Positions 26,392 through 35,207 of a stretch of 64,000 nt of DNA are shown here, piece by piece (within the stretch, counting starts at the first letter, position 1; every line of letters starts with the position of its first letter). The stretch lies in assembly GCF_900105945.1 (NCBI RefSeq), contig NZ_FNSO01000003.1:930001-994000 (forward strand). Reading direction: 5' to 3'. The DNA is from Amycolatopsis tolypomycina. GTDB lineage: Bacteria; Actinomycetota; Actinomycetes; Mycobacteriales; Pseudonocardiaceae. The position numbers and the translations under genes were made by a program. The notes below the pieces were generated by a model that made no database searches, was not told the origin of the DNA, and saw only the letters and a list, made by a program, of their open reading frames with translations.

Positions 26392-29300
26392 ATGCACCCT
26401 TGGGCCAGGCGCGGGCTGCAGTCCGCGATGTTGGCCGGCGGCCTGATGATGCTGGGCACCGGCATCGCGTCCGCCGAAGAGCAGGTCAACCCCGACCTCG
26501 CTCCGTCGCCGCTGGACGGTGGCGCGTCCGTGCCGATCCAGATCCGCAAGATCAACCTCGGCACGCCCGCCGGCGAGACGCCGCTGCCGCTCGACACCGA
26601 CGCCGACATCAACACCGGCACGGTGCTGCACGACTCGAGCGCGCCGCTCGCGGGTGCCCTGCTCGGCAACGTCGTCAAGCCCGACGTGTCGGTTCCGGTC
26701 CAGGTCACGGGCTGGGCGGTCGGCGCGGCCGGCGACTCCCACGTCGTCAACGACTCGCAGCAGATCCACCAGCAGGGCGGCCCGATCACCACCACCGGCG
26801 AGGGCAAGCCCGCCGGCGGCAACGTCGTCACCGCGCCGGTGACGGCGCCGGTCGGCGTCAACAACCTCGCGTTCGGCACGCTGTCCAACGCGACGGTCGA
26901 CGGCTTCGCCACCCAGGACAGCACGGTCGGCGGCCCGGTCACCACCAACGGCGACAACGGTGTCGTGTCCGGCACGATCGCCGCGGTCCAGGGCGGGCTG
27001 CCGATCGGTGTCAACAACACCGCCGCCGGCTGGGGCGGCACCGGCACGGTCAACACCACCACGACGCAGGGCGCGCACTCGCCCGGTCAGCTGACCACCA
27101 GCGGCAACGACGGCGTCGCCTCGGGCACCATCGGCGGCGTCCCGGTCGCGGTCGCGCCGCAGGTCGACGGCACCGCCGCCGGCTGGGGCGGCAAGGGCAC
27201 CGCGAACACGGTCAACACCGTGCTCGCCGAGGCCGGCACCGCCGCCGGATCCGCCGCGCGTGAAGGCGAAAACAGCGGCTCGTACGCCACGACGGGCGGC
27301 CAGGGTTCGCTGGCCGGCGGCACCGCGCTCGCCCCCGAGGTCGCGGGCCCGGTCGCGGTCAACGGCACCTCGGGTGCCTGGGGCGGCCTCACCAACACCG
27401 ACTCCGTGAACAACCTGAACGCGAACACCGGGGGCGGCATCGTCACCGACGGCGTCAAGTCCGTCGCCGGCGGCACGGGCGCCGAGGCCCCGGTGGCCCT
27501 GCCGGTCACCGTGCTCGGCACCGCGGGCGCGTGGGGCGGCCAGGCCTTCGCCGACTCCGAGAACAACGTCGGTTCGGTCGCGGGCGGCGAAGTCCTCACC
27601 GCCGGCACCGAGGCGCTGGCCGCCGGCAGCGTCGTCCACCCGCAGGTGGCCGGCCCCGCCGAGGTCAACTGCACGACCGGCCCGTGGGGCGGGATCACCG
27701 GCACGACCTGCACCAACGACTACAGCGCGCAGGCCGGCGGCGGCGACGTCACCGACGGCACGAAGTCGGTCGCGAGCGGCACGGTCGCCGACGCGCCGGT
27801 CGCGCTGCCAGTGACCGGCAACCACAACTCCGCCGCGTGGGGTGGCCTGGCCGACGCGATGGGCGCCAGCTTCGTCGACTCGACGGCCGGCGGTGACGTC
27901 TACACCGGCGGCGCCGGCTCGCTCGCCGGCGGGACGGTCGCGCACCCGCAGGTGGCGGAGCCCGTCGTGGCTTCCTGCAACACCGGCGCGTGGGGCGGCA
28001 TCACTTCCACCCACTGCACGCACGAGAACACCGCGCACGCCGGTGGCGGCCAGGTGACCAACGGCGACAGCTCGCTCGTCGGCGGCACCGTCGCCGACGC
28101 GCCGGCGACGCTCCCGGCCCAGGTCTGCGGCACGGCGGGCGACTGGGGCGGCATCTCCACCGCCGAGTGCTACACCACCGTCGACTCCGTGGTCGGCGGC
28201 AACACCTACGACCACGGTGACAACTCGGTGGGCGGCGGCAACATCGTCGGCCCGTCGCTGGCCGGCGACGCCGACGTCATCTGCAACGCCGGCGCGTGGG
28301 GCGGCATCCCGACTTCGTCGTGCTCCAACGCCGAAAACGTGGTCGCGGGCGGCTTCCAGGGCACGTCGGGCAACAACTCCGTGGCGGCGGGCAACCTCGT
28401 CGACGCGCCGCTGGCGACGCCGGTCGAGGTGCTCAACGGCGCCTACGCGTGGGGCGGCATCCCGACCTCGACGATGACCGAGCACAAGTGCCTCACCTCG
28501 GGCGGGGACAACAACACCGACGACGACGGCGGTGTGGTCTCCAGCAACATCGTCACCGCGCCGGAAGCCGTCGGCGCCCAGGTGATGAACATCGCCGGTG
28601 CGTGGGGCGGCAACCCGACCAGCCACGGCGACTTCATCACCCACGTCCACACCGGCGGCGCCGACTCGGCGACCGGCAAGGGCGGCGCCGTCGCCGGCAA
28701 CATCGTCGACCAGGCGAGCTCGCTTCCGGTGCAGGTCAACACGATCGGTGCCACCTGGGGCGGCAACGCCGAGGCGATCGGCACCAACGTCACGGAGTTC
28801 AATTCCGGCGGCCCGAACTACGCCAGCGGTGACAACGGCGCCGTGGCCGGCAACGTCGTCGAGGCGCCGATCGGCGGGGCCGGCCAGGTCAGCAGCTGGG
28901 CGGTGTCCTGGATCGGTGGCGCGGTCACCGACGCGGACAACGACGTCAGCTCGCACGCCGGCGGCACGACGTACACGTCCGGTGTGGACGGTGCGATCGC
29001 CGGGGACGCCGTCGCGGCCCCGATCCAGCCGCTGGTCCAGGCGACCGGCCAGTCGATCTCGCTGATGGCCAACACGGCCAACCACACCGAGAACGCCTAC
29101 GACCTCGTCTCCGGCGGCCCGATCGTCACCGACGGCACGGGCGGCGCGCTCTCCGGCGACATCGTCTCGGCCGACCCGCAGGCGATGCCGCAGGTCTACG
29201 GCCTGGGCATCTCGGCCATCGGGTCGGCGACGAACGACGTCCAGAACGACCTGACGGCGACCGACGGCGGCGACGAGACCACGGCCGGCAGCGGTGCGCT

Positions 29301-29907
29301 CAGCGGCGCCCTGCTCGACGTGCCGGTCGCGGCCGACCCCGCGGTGTTCCGCTGGGGCGTCGGTGCGCTGTCGACGGTGAACAACCACGTCGACAGCACG
29401 GTGGACAGCCAGGTCAGCGGCACGCCGACGGCCAAGCCGGCGGTGCAGATCCCGGTGGGCCTGGTGCCGCAGGTGAAGAACGTGACGATCCCGGTGCTGG
29501 CGGAGGTGCTCAACACGGGCACCGACACGACCCAGGTCGTGGTCGGCCGGACCGAGGCCGCGCAGATCCCGGTCGAGCTCGACCTGACCGGTGCGCTCGG
29601 CGGGGTGTCGCCGCTGGCCCGCGACGACGTGTCGGCCCGGACCGACGCGCCCGGCCTCGGTGCCGACGGCGTCGAAAACGCGCTGGGCCTGCTCGGCGGC
29701 GGTTCGGCCGACGCCATCGGCAAGGCCACCGGCGCGCTGGGCGAGATGTCGGGTAAGACGCTCGGTGGTCTGCCGGCCGCCGTCGCCGGGGCGACCGGGC
29801 ACGAGTCGCGCAGCGACAGCCCGGTGCCTTCCGTGCCCGTCGTGTCCGGGCTGGACGGCAGCAAGCTGCTGTGGATGAACCTGCCGGGTGTGTCGACCCG
29901 GCCGTGA
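26392..29907 (+). CDS. giant secreted repeat protein with chaplin-like repeats
   Basis: 1,171 residues. The signal peptide ends GTGIASA. About sixteen to eighteen units of ~55-60 residues follow, each with an x-G-T/N-V-V-x-x-P-x-x-x-P-V-x-V core, then A-W-G-G, then a Gly-Gly turn with T-x-G. Four consecutive units keep two Cys about 12-14 residues apart around the W-G-G. This resembles the paired-Cys, beta-rich chaplin unit, but that family link is inference. The C-terminal ~180 residues are not repeated and lack a membrane anchor. It may form surface beta-rich fibres. The upstream LAxTG mini-protein could be an anchor. Confidence 0.7.
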   Translation: MHPWARRGLQSAMLAGGLMMLGTGIASAEEQVNPDLAPSPLDGGASVPIQIRKINLGTPAGETPLPLDTDADINTGTVLHDSSAPLAGALLGNVVKPDVSVPVQVTGWAVGAAGDSHVVNDSQQIHQQGGPITTTGEGKPAGGNVVTAPVTAPVGVNNLAFGTLSNATVDGFATQDSTVGGPVTTNGDNGVVSGTIAAVQGGLPIGVNNTAAGWGGTGTVNTTTTQGAHSPGQLTTSGNDGVASGTIGGVPVAVAPQVDGTAAGWGGKGTANTVNTVLAEAGTAAGSAAREGENSGSYATTGGQGSLAGGTALAPEVAGPVAVNGTSGAWGGLTNTDSVNNLNANTGGGIVTDGVKSVAGGTGAEAPVALPVTVLGTAGAWGGQAFADSENNVGSVAGGEVLTAGTEALAAGSVVHPQVAGPAEVNCTTGPWGGITGTTCTNDYSAQAGGGDVTDGTKSVASGTVADAPVALPVTGNHNSAAWGGLADAMGASFVDSTAGGDVYTGGAGSLAGGTVAHPQVAEPVVASCNTGAWGGITSTHCTHENTAHAGGGQVTNGDSSLVGGTVADAPATLPAQVCGTAGDWGGISTAECYTTVDSVVGGNTYDHGDNSVGGGNIVGPSLAGDADVICNAGAWGGIPTSSCSNAENVVAGGFQGTSGNNSVAAGNLVDAPLATPVEVLNGAYAWGGIPTSTMTEHKCLTSGGDNNTDDDGGVVSSNIVTAPEAVGAQVMNIAGAWGGNPTSHGDFITHVHTGGADSATGKGGAVAGNIVDQASSLPVQVNTIGATWGGNAEAIGTNVTEFNSGGPNYASGDNGAVAGNVVEAPIGGAGQVSSWAVSWIGGAVTDADNDVSSHAGGTTYTSGVDGAIAGDAVAAPIQPLVQATGQSISLMANTANHTENAYDLVSGGPIVTDGTGGALSGDIVSADPQAMPQVYGLGISAIGSATNDVQNDLTATDGGDETTAGSGALSGALLDVPVAADPAVFRWGVGALSTVNNHVDSTVDSQVSGTPTAKPAVQIPVGLVPQVKNVTIPVLAEVLNTGTDTTQVVVGRTEAAQIPVELDLTGALGGVSPLARDDVSARTDAPGLGADGVENALGLLGGGSADAIGKATGALGEMSGKTLGGLPAAVAGATGHESRSDSPVPSVPVVSGLDGSKLLWMNLPGVSTRP
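26700..29300. repeat. in-frame tandem repeats (~170-bp unit) of the giant surface protein
   Basis: The DNA encodes successive units at a period of roughly 55-60 codons, recognisable by GCGTGGGGCGGC-like words for A-W-G-G. Divergence between units is high, so these are old repeats. The long antisense open frames over the region are by-products of the codon pattern. Confidence 0.7.
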
Positions 29908-29924
29908 TCGGCCGAGCCGGAACC

Positions 29925-29955
29925 GGGGCCCTGGAGCGAACCGCTCCAGGGCCCC
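29925..29955. terminator. 13-bp stem hairpin after the giant repeat gene
   Basis: Perfect arms at 29925-29937 and 29943-29955 (GGGGCCCTGGAGC and its complement) enclose a 5-nt loop, 18 bp after the stop. It is a strong intrinsic-type hairpin that separates the repeat protein from the phosphatase. Confidence 0.75.
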
Positions 29956-29976
29956 TTCGCCGTTAGGGTGGCGGCC

Positions 29977-30480
29977 ATGGACGAGACGAGGTGGCTCATC
30001 GTGCTCCGGCACGCGAAGTCGGACTGGTCGGCGGGCCTGCCCGACCACGAGCGACCCCTCGCGCCGCGCGGCATCCGTGACGCGCCGAAGCTCGGCCGGT
30101 GGCTCACCGGGGAGGGGCACGTCCCCGAGCTCGTCGTCTGCTCCACCGCTCGCCGCACGCGGGAAACCTGGCAGCGCGTGAGCGACGAGCTGCCCGCGCC
30201 GCCGCCCGTCGAATACGACGACGACCTCTACGGCGCCGACGTCCCCGAGCTGCTGAACGCCGCTCGCCGGACGCCGTCCGACGTCACCACGCTGGCGCTC
30301 GTCGGGCACGAGCCCGGGGTCAGCGACGTGACCCTGCACCTCGCCGGCTTCGGGGACGACACCCGGCAGGTTCAGACCAAGTTCCCGACCGGCGCCGCGG
30401 CCCTGCTCGCCACGGCGGATCCGTGGGACGACCTCCGCACGGCGCGGCTCGTGGCCTTCTTCCGGCCCCGCGACTTCTGA
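29977..30480 (+). CDS. SixA-like phosphohistidine phosphatase
   Basis: A 167-residue histidine phosphatase-superfamily protein. The RHG-type motif is VLRHAKSDW (catalytic His ~13). Conserved Arg (RPLAPRG), STARRTRETW, and the second His in LVGHEPGVSD complete the site. SixA-type enzymes remove phosphate from phospho-His. The actinobacterial targets are unknown. ATG 29977 follows a GGTGG-rich site. Confidence 0.85.
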   Translation: MDETRWLIVLRHAKSDWSAGLPDHERPLAPRGIRDAPKLGRWLTGEGHVPELVVCSTARRTRETWQRVSDELPAPPPVEYDDDLYGADVPELLNAARRTPSDVTTLALVGHEPGVSDVTLHLAGFGDDTRQVQTKFPTGAAALLATADPWDDLRTARLVAFFRPRDF

Positions 30481-30519
30481 TTGTGCGGCCATTGCGCCGT
30501 TAACGTTCACATGCGTACT

Positions 30520-30562
30520 CTCCATTCACTCACAGGTCTGATGTTCATATTTGTGAATGGAG
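30520..30562. promoter_or_regulatory. inverted repeat covering the ribosome site of the alginate-lyase-like gene
   Basis: CTCCATTCAC (30520-30529) and GTGAATGGAG (30553-30562) are perfect complements 23 bp apart. The right arm contains the GGAG that serves ATG 30568. In DNA it could be an operator. In mRNA it would form a hairpin hiding the ribosome site, which suggests translational control. Both readings are inference. Confidence 0.55.
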
Positions 30563-30567
30563 CGGAC

Positions 30568-31869
30568 ATGGTTCTCCGCCACACCGTCGTGGCTGCGCTC
30601 ACCGCAGTCGGCCTCGTTGCCACTTTTGCGGCGCCGGCCGAAGCCGCGTCGAGACCCACCGGCTGCACCGTCCCGGTCATCGGGGCAGTGTGCGCGCCAC
30701 CCACGGCCGTCCTCGACGGAAAACAGTTGCTGCGCACGAAGTTCGCCGCCCTGGCCGGCGAAAAGACGTCCCGGACGGCGTTGAACAACCTCCTCGCCGC
30801 CGCGAGAACCGACCTGACGGCGGGGCCGTGGAGCGTCACGGCGAAGAAACAGGTCCCGCCCAGCGGGGACAAGCACGACTACCTCAGCCTGGCGCCCTAC
30901 TGGTGGCCGACCACGCCACCGACCGCGGAGAACCCGTGGGGCTGCCCGTTCGTCCAGCGCGACGGCCAGCGCAACCCGATCGTCGACGAGATCACCGACC
31001 ACGCCTACCGCGGCCGCGCGTTCGCCGCGATCTACCGGCTCGCGCTCGCCTGGTACTACACCGGCGACGCGCGGTACGCCGAGCGTGCGGCGCTCGACCT
31101 GCGCACGTGGTTCCTCGACGCGGCCACGAAGATGAACCCGAACATGAACTTCGCGCAGGGCATCCCGTGCAAGGTGGACGGCCGTGGCATCGGCATCATC
31201 GAGTTCGCCTACACGCTGAGCCAGGTCGTCGACGCCACCGCGATCCTGGCCACCGGCGCACCCGGCTGGACGAAGACCGACCAGGCCGGCATGGCCGGCT
31301 GGTACACGCAGTTCCTGGACTGGTTGCGCACCAGCAAGAACGGCACCGACGAAGCCAAGGCCCAGAACAACCACGGCAGCTTCTACGACATGCTCACCGC
31401 CGCGCTCGCGCTCGGCACCGGGCAGCGCGACCTGGCGGCGGCCATCGTGCGCGACGCCGGGCCCCAGCGGATCGCGCCGCAGATCCAGGCCGGCGGCCTG
31501 CAGCCGCAGGAGACGAGCCGGACGCGCAGCTGGCACTACTCGACGTTCAACCTGGTCGCGCTGACCCGGCTCGCGCAGATCGGCAAGCACGTCGGCGTCG
31601 ACCTGTGGCACTACACGGCACCGAGCGGCGCGACGCTGTTCGCCGCGGTCGACTTCCTGATCCCGGCCGCCACGCAGGGGCCGTCGGTGTGGCCGTACCC
31701 CGAGCTGGACTTCCGGCCCTACGCGGCGCTGGACGTCCTGCACGCGGCGGCCGACGCGGGTGACCGCGCCGCGTGGGCAGCCTTGCCGCGGGTGCCGGTG
31801 CAGCCGGGCGGCGACCTCTACCCGGTGCGGCCCGCCGCCGAACAGCTCGACGACATTTCGACGTCCTGA
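30568..31869 (+). CDS. secreted alginate lyase-family (PL5-like) enzyme
   Basis: 433 residues. The signal peptide ends near APAEAAS. An (alpha/alpha)-barrel-like helical body follows with family marks: YLSLAPYWWP near 110, a DHAYRGRAFAAIYRLALAWYY helix, and NNHGSFYD near 275, which corresponds to the AlgL NNHSYW active-site stretch, then SWHYSTFNL with further catalytic Tyr/His. It probably cleaves a uronate-containing or related polysaccharide outside the cell. ATG 30568 has GGAG 5 bp upstream. It ends in a strong shared terminator. Confidence 0.85.
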   Translation: MVLRHTVVAALTAVGLVATFAAPAEAASRPTGCTVPVIGAVCAPPTAVLDGKQLLRTKFAALAGEKTSRTALNNLLAAARTDLTAGPWSVTAKKQVPPSGDKHDYLSLAPYWWPTTPPTAENPWGCPFVQRDGQRNPIVDEITDHAYRGRAFAAIYRLALAWYYTGDARYAERAALDLRTWFLDAATKMNPNMNFAQGIPCKVDGRGIGIIEFAYTLSQVVDATAILATGAPGWTKTDQAGMAGWYTQFLDWLRTSKNGTDEAKAQNNHGSFYDMLTAALALGTGQRDLAAAIVRDAGPQRIAPQIQAGGLQPQETSRTRSWHYSTFNLVALTRLAQIGKHVGVDLWHYTAPSGATLFAAVDFLIPAATQGPSVWPYPELDFRPYAALDVLHAAADAGDRAAWAALPRVPVQPGGDLYPVRPAAEQLDDISTS

Positions 31870-31870
31870 T

Positions 31871-31912
31871 CGAGAAAAGGACCCGGCCTTGCGGGGCCGG
31901 GTCCTTTTCTCG
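31871..31912. terminator. 18-bp stem bidirectional terminator
   Basis: Perfect 18-bp arms (31871-31888 and 31895-31912) with a 6-nt loop. The A-rich left end and T-rich right end serve both the alginate-lyase-like gene (plus) and the trypsin-like gene (minus), whose stop is 7 bp away. Confidence 0.85.
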
Positions 31913-31918
31913 GCTGTA

Positions 31919-32635
31919 TCAGACGCCCGCCACCTGCGAAATCCAGCTGCGATAACGCGTGATGTTGGTGTACGCCGTGTTGTTCACCCGGTCGCTGGTC
32001 GACGCGACGCCGACCTGGCGGCCGGAGGCGAACATCGGGCCACCGGAGTCGCCGCCGGCGGTGATGCCGTTGACGCGGTTCGCGCACACCGCGACGCCTC
32101 CGGTGTAGTCGCTGCAGCCGATCGAGTTCACCCGCACGGTCGCGACCTTCAGGTACCGCGACTGGCAGTTGATCTCGGAGCCGCACTGGCTGGTCGCGCC
32201 CCAGCCGTAGACCGAGACGTTCTGGCCGACCGAGACGTCACCGACGCTGCCGAGCGGCGAGTAGGTGGCGTTCACCGAGGTGGTGAGCCGGACGATCGCC
32301 AGGTCGGCGGAGCCCGGGTAGCGCGTGATGGTGGAGCCGGTGGCCATCGTCCCGCCGCTGGTCTGGTCCAGGCTGCCGATGCGGAATGTGTAGGTGCCGG
32401 AGCTGCTGACGCAGTGCTTGGCGGTGAGGATGTACTGCGGGGCGATGATCGTCGCGGTGCAGTTCTGCCGGCCGTTGACGAACAGCCGGGCCGCCCAGGG
32501 GCCGCTGGTGGCGTTGCTGCCGCCGATGATCGACGGCTGGGCCTGCGGGGTGCTGTCGGCGGCCGCCGGACCGCCGAGGCCGACGACGGCCAGAGCGGTG
32601 CTCGCGGCCAGCAGGACGAACTTGCCGAATTTCAC
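31919..32635 (-). CDS. secreted trypsin-like serine protease (S1)
   Basis: 238 residues. Signal peptide to about AAAD, short propeptide, mature start likely IIGGSNAT. The triad is His in LTAKHC, Asp in SADLAIVRL and Ser in GDSGGP. Cys pairs are placed as in streptogrisin/SGT-like proteases. The GTG start has AAGGAG 6 bp upstream. It is exported and probably released. Family enzymes are 220-260 residues, so it is full length. Confidence 0.92.
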   Translation of the reverse strand: MKFGKFVLLAASTALAVVGLGGPAAADSTPQAQPSIIGGSNATSGPWAARLFVNGRQNCTATIIAPQYILTAKHCVSSSGTYTFRIGSLDQTSGGTMATGSTITRYPGSADLAIVRLTTSVNATYSPLGSVGDVSVGQNVSVYGWGATSQCGSEINCQSRYLKVATVRVNSIGCSDYTGGVAVCANRVNGITAGGDSGGPMFASGRQVGVASTSDRVNNTAYTNITRYRSWISQVAGV

Positions 32636-32898
32636 GCTGACTCCTTTTCGCGCGGGGGAGAACCGTGCGGGGGAAAGCCGGTGGGGACCGAACCCGGAGA
32701 TTGTCCGAGTTGCCGGCGAATGTCCGGAACCGACGAAAGTCGCCGGTCGAATCCGTATTTATTGCCGGGAGTGGGGTACGTGCAGTTCCCGTACTGTTCC
32801 GGCTCAACCTCCGGGTTGACGGAGATCGACCCGCGGCTTGAGGACTCCGGCGTCGCGCCGCCCTAGCGTTTCCGGGGCGGGAAACCGGAGGGGGAGTC

Positions 32899-34794
32899 AT
32901 GACGCTGACAGCCGAGGTGCGGACGGGGCGTGGCGAGCGGATCGCGGTGGGGGCGGTCCTGGTCGTCGCGGCGGTGGCGTGGTCGTGGGCACTGGGTGAC
33001 CGGACGCTGCAGCCGTACTACGCGGCGGCCGTGCATTCGATGTCCCAGAGCGTCTCGGCGTTCTTCTTCGCGGGCTTCGACCCGGCCGGCGTCGTCACGG
33101 TCGACAAACCGCCGCTCGCGTTCTGGACCCAGACGCTCGGCGTGGCCGTGTTCGGCTTCCACCCGTGGGCGATCGCGCTGGTCCAGGCGGTCGAAGGCGT
33201 CGCCGCGGTGTTCGTCCTGCACCGGGTGGTGCGCCGCTGGGCCGGGCCGTCGACGGCGTTGCTCGCCGCGGGGTTGTTCGCGCTGACACCGGTCACCGCG
33301 GCGGTCAACCGCGACAACCTGCCGGACACCCTGCTGGTGCTCCTGCTGCTGCTCGCCGCGTACTGCGTCACCCGGGCGGTGGCGGCCCCGCGGTGGCTGC
33401 TCTGGGCCGGGGTGTTCGTCGGCCTGGGCTTCCTGACGAAGATGCTCGCCGCGTGGATCGTCTTGCCCGGCCTGGCGCTGGCGTATTTCGTGGCGGCGCC
33501 CGGCTCGCGTGGGGGTCGCCTGGCCCGGCTCGCGGCGGCCGGAGCGGTGACGCTGGTGGTGTCGCTGTCCTGGCCGGTCGTGGTGAGCCTGTGGCCGGGG
33601 GTGCGCCCGTTCGTCGGCAGCACCACGGACGGTTCGGTCTGGCAGCTGGCTTTCGGCTACAACGGCCTGACGCGCCTGGTCGGCGGCGGCTTCGGAGCCA
33701 CGGTCGGCACGGCCCTCGGCGGCGGCCCGGGACCGCTGCGGCTGTTCGACAGCGAGGTCGGTGGGCAGATCGCGTGGCTGCTGCCGCTCGCGCTGGGCTC
33801 GTTGGCCGTCGCCGCATGCCGGGCCCGCGGCGCTGTCCCCTCCGCGAAAGTGGGCTGGGCACTGTGGGGCGGCTGGCTGGTCGTGGGCGTCGCGGTCTTC
33901 TCGTTCACCGGCGGAATCTTCCACCCGTACTACACGGCCGAGCTGGCGCCGGCCATCGCGGCACTGGCGGCAGCGGGGCTGGTCACGGCGTGGCGGTGGC
34001 ACCGCTCGGCGGCCGCCGGCCGGTTCGCGCTGCCGGCCGCGGTGGCGGGGACGGCAGCACTCGCGTACGTGCTCCTCTCCCGGACACCGGATTGGCTCCC
34101 GTGGCTGCGCTTCACGGTCCTCGCGCTGGGGTTGCTCGCCGTCGTCGCGGCGCTCATGCGGGCTTCGCGCGTCGCCGTCGTGACGGGGCTGGCCGCCATC
34201 GTGGCCGGGCCCGCGGCCTTCGTCGTCGAGACGGCGTCGCGGCCGGTCAGCGTGCTGGAGTCGGCCGACCCGGGTGCCGGACCGTCCTCGGCGGCCGCGT
34301 TGAGCACGGTCGTCGCGGTGAACACGGGAGCGGCGGCCGAGGCCGGGTACATCCGGTTCATGGACAGCGCGTACCGGCTCGGCACCGGCCAGCGCGAGGT
34401 GCTCGCGTACGCGGTGGCACAGGCGCCGTCGACGGCGATCACGCTGGCCGTCGAGGGCGGGACGTATGGCGCGGACCCGTTCCTGCTGAACACCGAGGCC
34501 CGCGTGGCACCGCTCGGCGGTTACCTCGGCTTCGACCCGGCACCGTCCGCGGCCGAGCTCCAGACGTGGGTGTCGGCCGGAAAGCTGCGGTTCGTGCTCC
34601 TGCCACGGGTGTTCGTGGAGATGGGCCACGCCGGCGCGGCGTCCGGCGCGGCTTCCGGCGCCCCGGGCGACGCCGTCGAGCTCACCCGCCGGATCGGCTG
34701 GGAGGCGAAGCACTGCCGTCCGGTGCCGCCCACCCGGATCGGCCCGGACGCCGCGACGGCCGGGCTGCTGTTCGACTGCGCGGGCCTCGCCTAG
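32899..34794 (+). CDS. ArnT/GT39-like membrane glycosyltransferase (paralogue)
   Basis: 631 residues and the same architecture as the gene at 17985 but without its long Gly-rich insert: YYAAAVHSM, FDPAGVVTVDKPPLAFW with the catalytic Asp, ~11 helices, and an extracytoplasmic C-terminal domain (VLAYAVAQAPSTAITLAV; KHCRPVPP). Probable lipid-linked-sugar transferase acting on envelope glycans. It stands alone on the plus strand. Its TAG overlaps the TAG of the convergent membrane-protein gene within a CTAG. Confidence 0.87.
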   Translation: MTLTAEVRTGRGERIAVGAVLVVAAVAWSWALGDRTLQPYYAAAVHSMSQSVSAFFFAGFDPAGVVTVDKPPLAFWTQTLGVAVFGFHPWAIALVQAVEGVAAVFVLHRVVRRWAGPSTALLAAGLFALTPVTAAVNRDNLPDTLLVLLLLLAAYCVTRAVAAPRWLLWAGVFVGLGFLTKMLAAWIVLPGLALAYFVAAPGSRGGRLARLAAAGAVTLVVSLSWPVVVSLWPGVRPFVGSTTDGSVWQLAFGYNGLTRLVGGGFGATVGTALGGGPGPLRLFDSEVGGQIAWLLPLALGSLAVAACRARGAVPSAKVGWALWGGWLVVGVAVFSFTGGIFHPYYTAELAPAIAALAAAGLVTAWRWHRSAAAGRFALPAAVAGTAALAYVLLSRTPDWLPWLRFTVLALGLLAVVAALMRASRVAVVTGLAAIVAGPAAFVVETASRPVSVLESADPGAGPSSAAALSTVVAVNTGAAAEAGYIRFMDSAYRLGTGQREVLAYAVAQAPSTAITLAVEGGTYGADPFLLNTEARVAPLGGYLGFDPAPSAAELQTWVSAGKLRFVLLPRVFVEMGHAGAASGAASGAPGDAVELTRRIGWEAKHCRPVPPTRIGPDAATAGLLFDCAGLA

Positions 34795-35207
34795 GCGGCG
34801 ACGTCCGCCTTGGCCGGCGCCGACTTCCGCAGCCAGTAAAGGCCGATGACCGGCAGCACCAGCGGGATGAACAGGTAGCCCTCGCCGTAGACCGACCAGA
34901 CGGTCGGGTGCCGGAAGGCGGCTTCGTCGACGAGGCTCAGCGTGCCGATCGTCAGCACGCCCAGCAGTTCGATCGAGCAGGCCACGAGGGCCACGCGCCA
35001 CCAGCCGTCACCACGCCGGGCGAGCGCGACCGTGGCGACGATGTAGACGGCCGCGGCGAACGCCGAGAGCAGGTAGGCGAGCGGGGCTTCGTGGAACTTC
35101 GTGCCGATCTGGACACCGGCCCGCGACGTCGCGGCCAGCGCGAAGATCGCGTACACGGCGACGAGCACCCGGCCGGGGCCGCTGGCCGTCCTACGCTGTT
35201 GCTCCAC
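34791..35207 (-). CDS. small four-helix integral membrane protein
   Basis: 138 residues with four predicted helices (VLVAVYAIFALAAT; LLSAFAAAVYIVATVAL; VALVACSIELLGVLTIG; LFIPLVLPVIGLYWL) and short loops. It resembles a conserved actinobacterial membrane protein of unknown function. The GTG start has GGTGTGGAG upstream. It overlaps the preceding gene by 17 bp, so the pair is translationally linked and may form a membrane complex. Confidence 0.75.
   Translation of the reverse strand: MEQQRRTASGPGRVLVAVYAIFALAATSRAGVQIGTKFHEAPLAYLLSAFAAAVYIVATVALARRGDGWWRVALVACSIELLGVLTIGTLSLVDEAAFRHPTVWSVYGEGYLFIPLVLPVIGLYWLRKSAPAKADVAA

Noticed and set aside
26700..29300. CRISPR-like periodic repeats
   Set aside because: The units are diverged, in frame and coding, with no fixed spacer pattern and no cas genes.
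26293..30525. A 1,410-codon open frame on the minus strand opposite the giant repeat gene
   Set aside because: It lacks stops only because the sense strand has strongly biased codons. Its translation is Arg/Gly/Val/Ala noise with no domain, while the plus strand has a signal peptide, ribosome site and ordered repeats.
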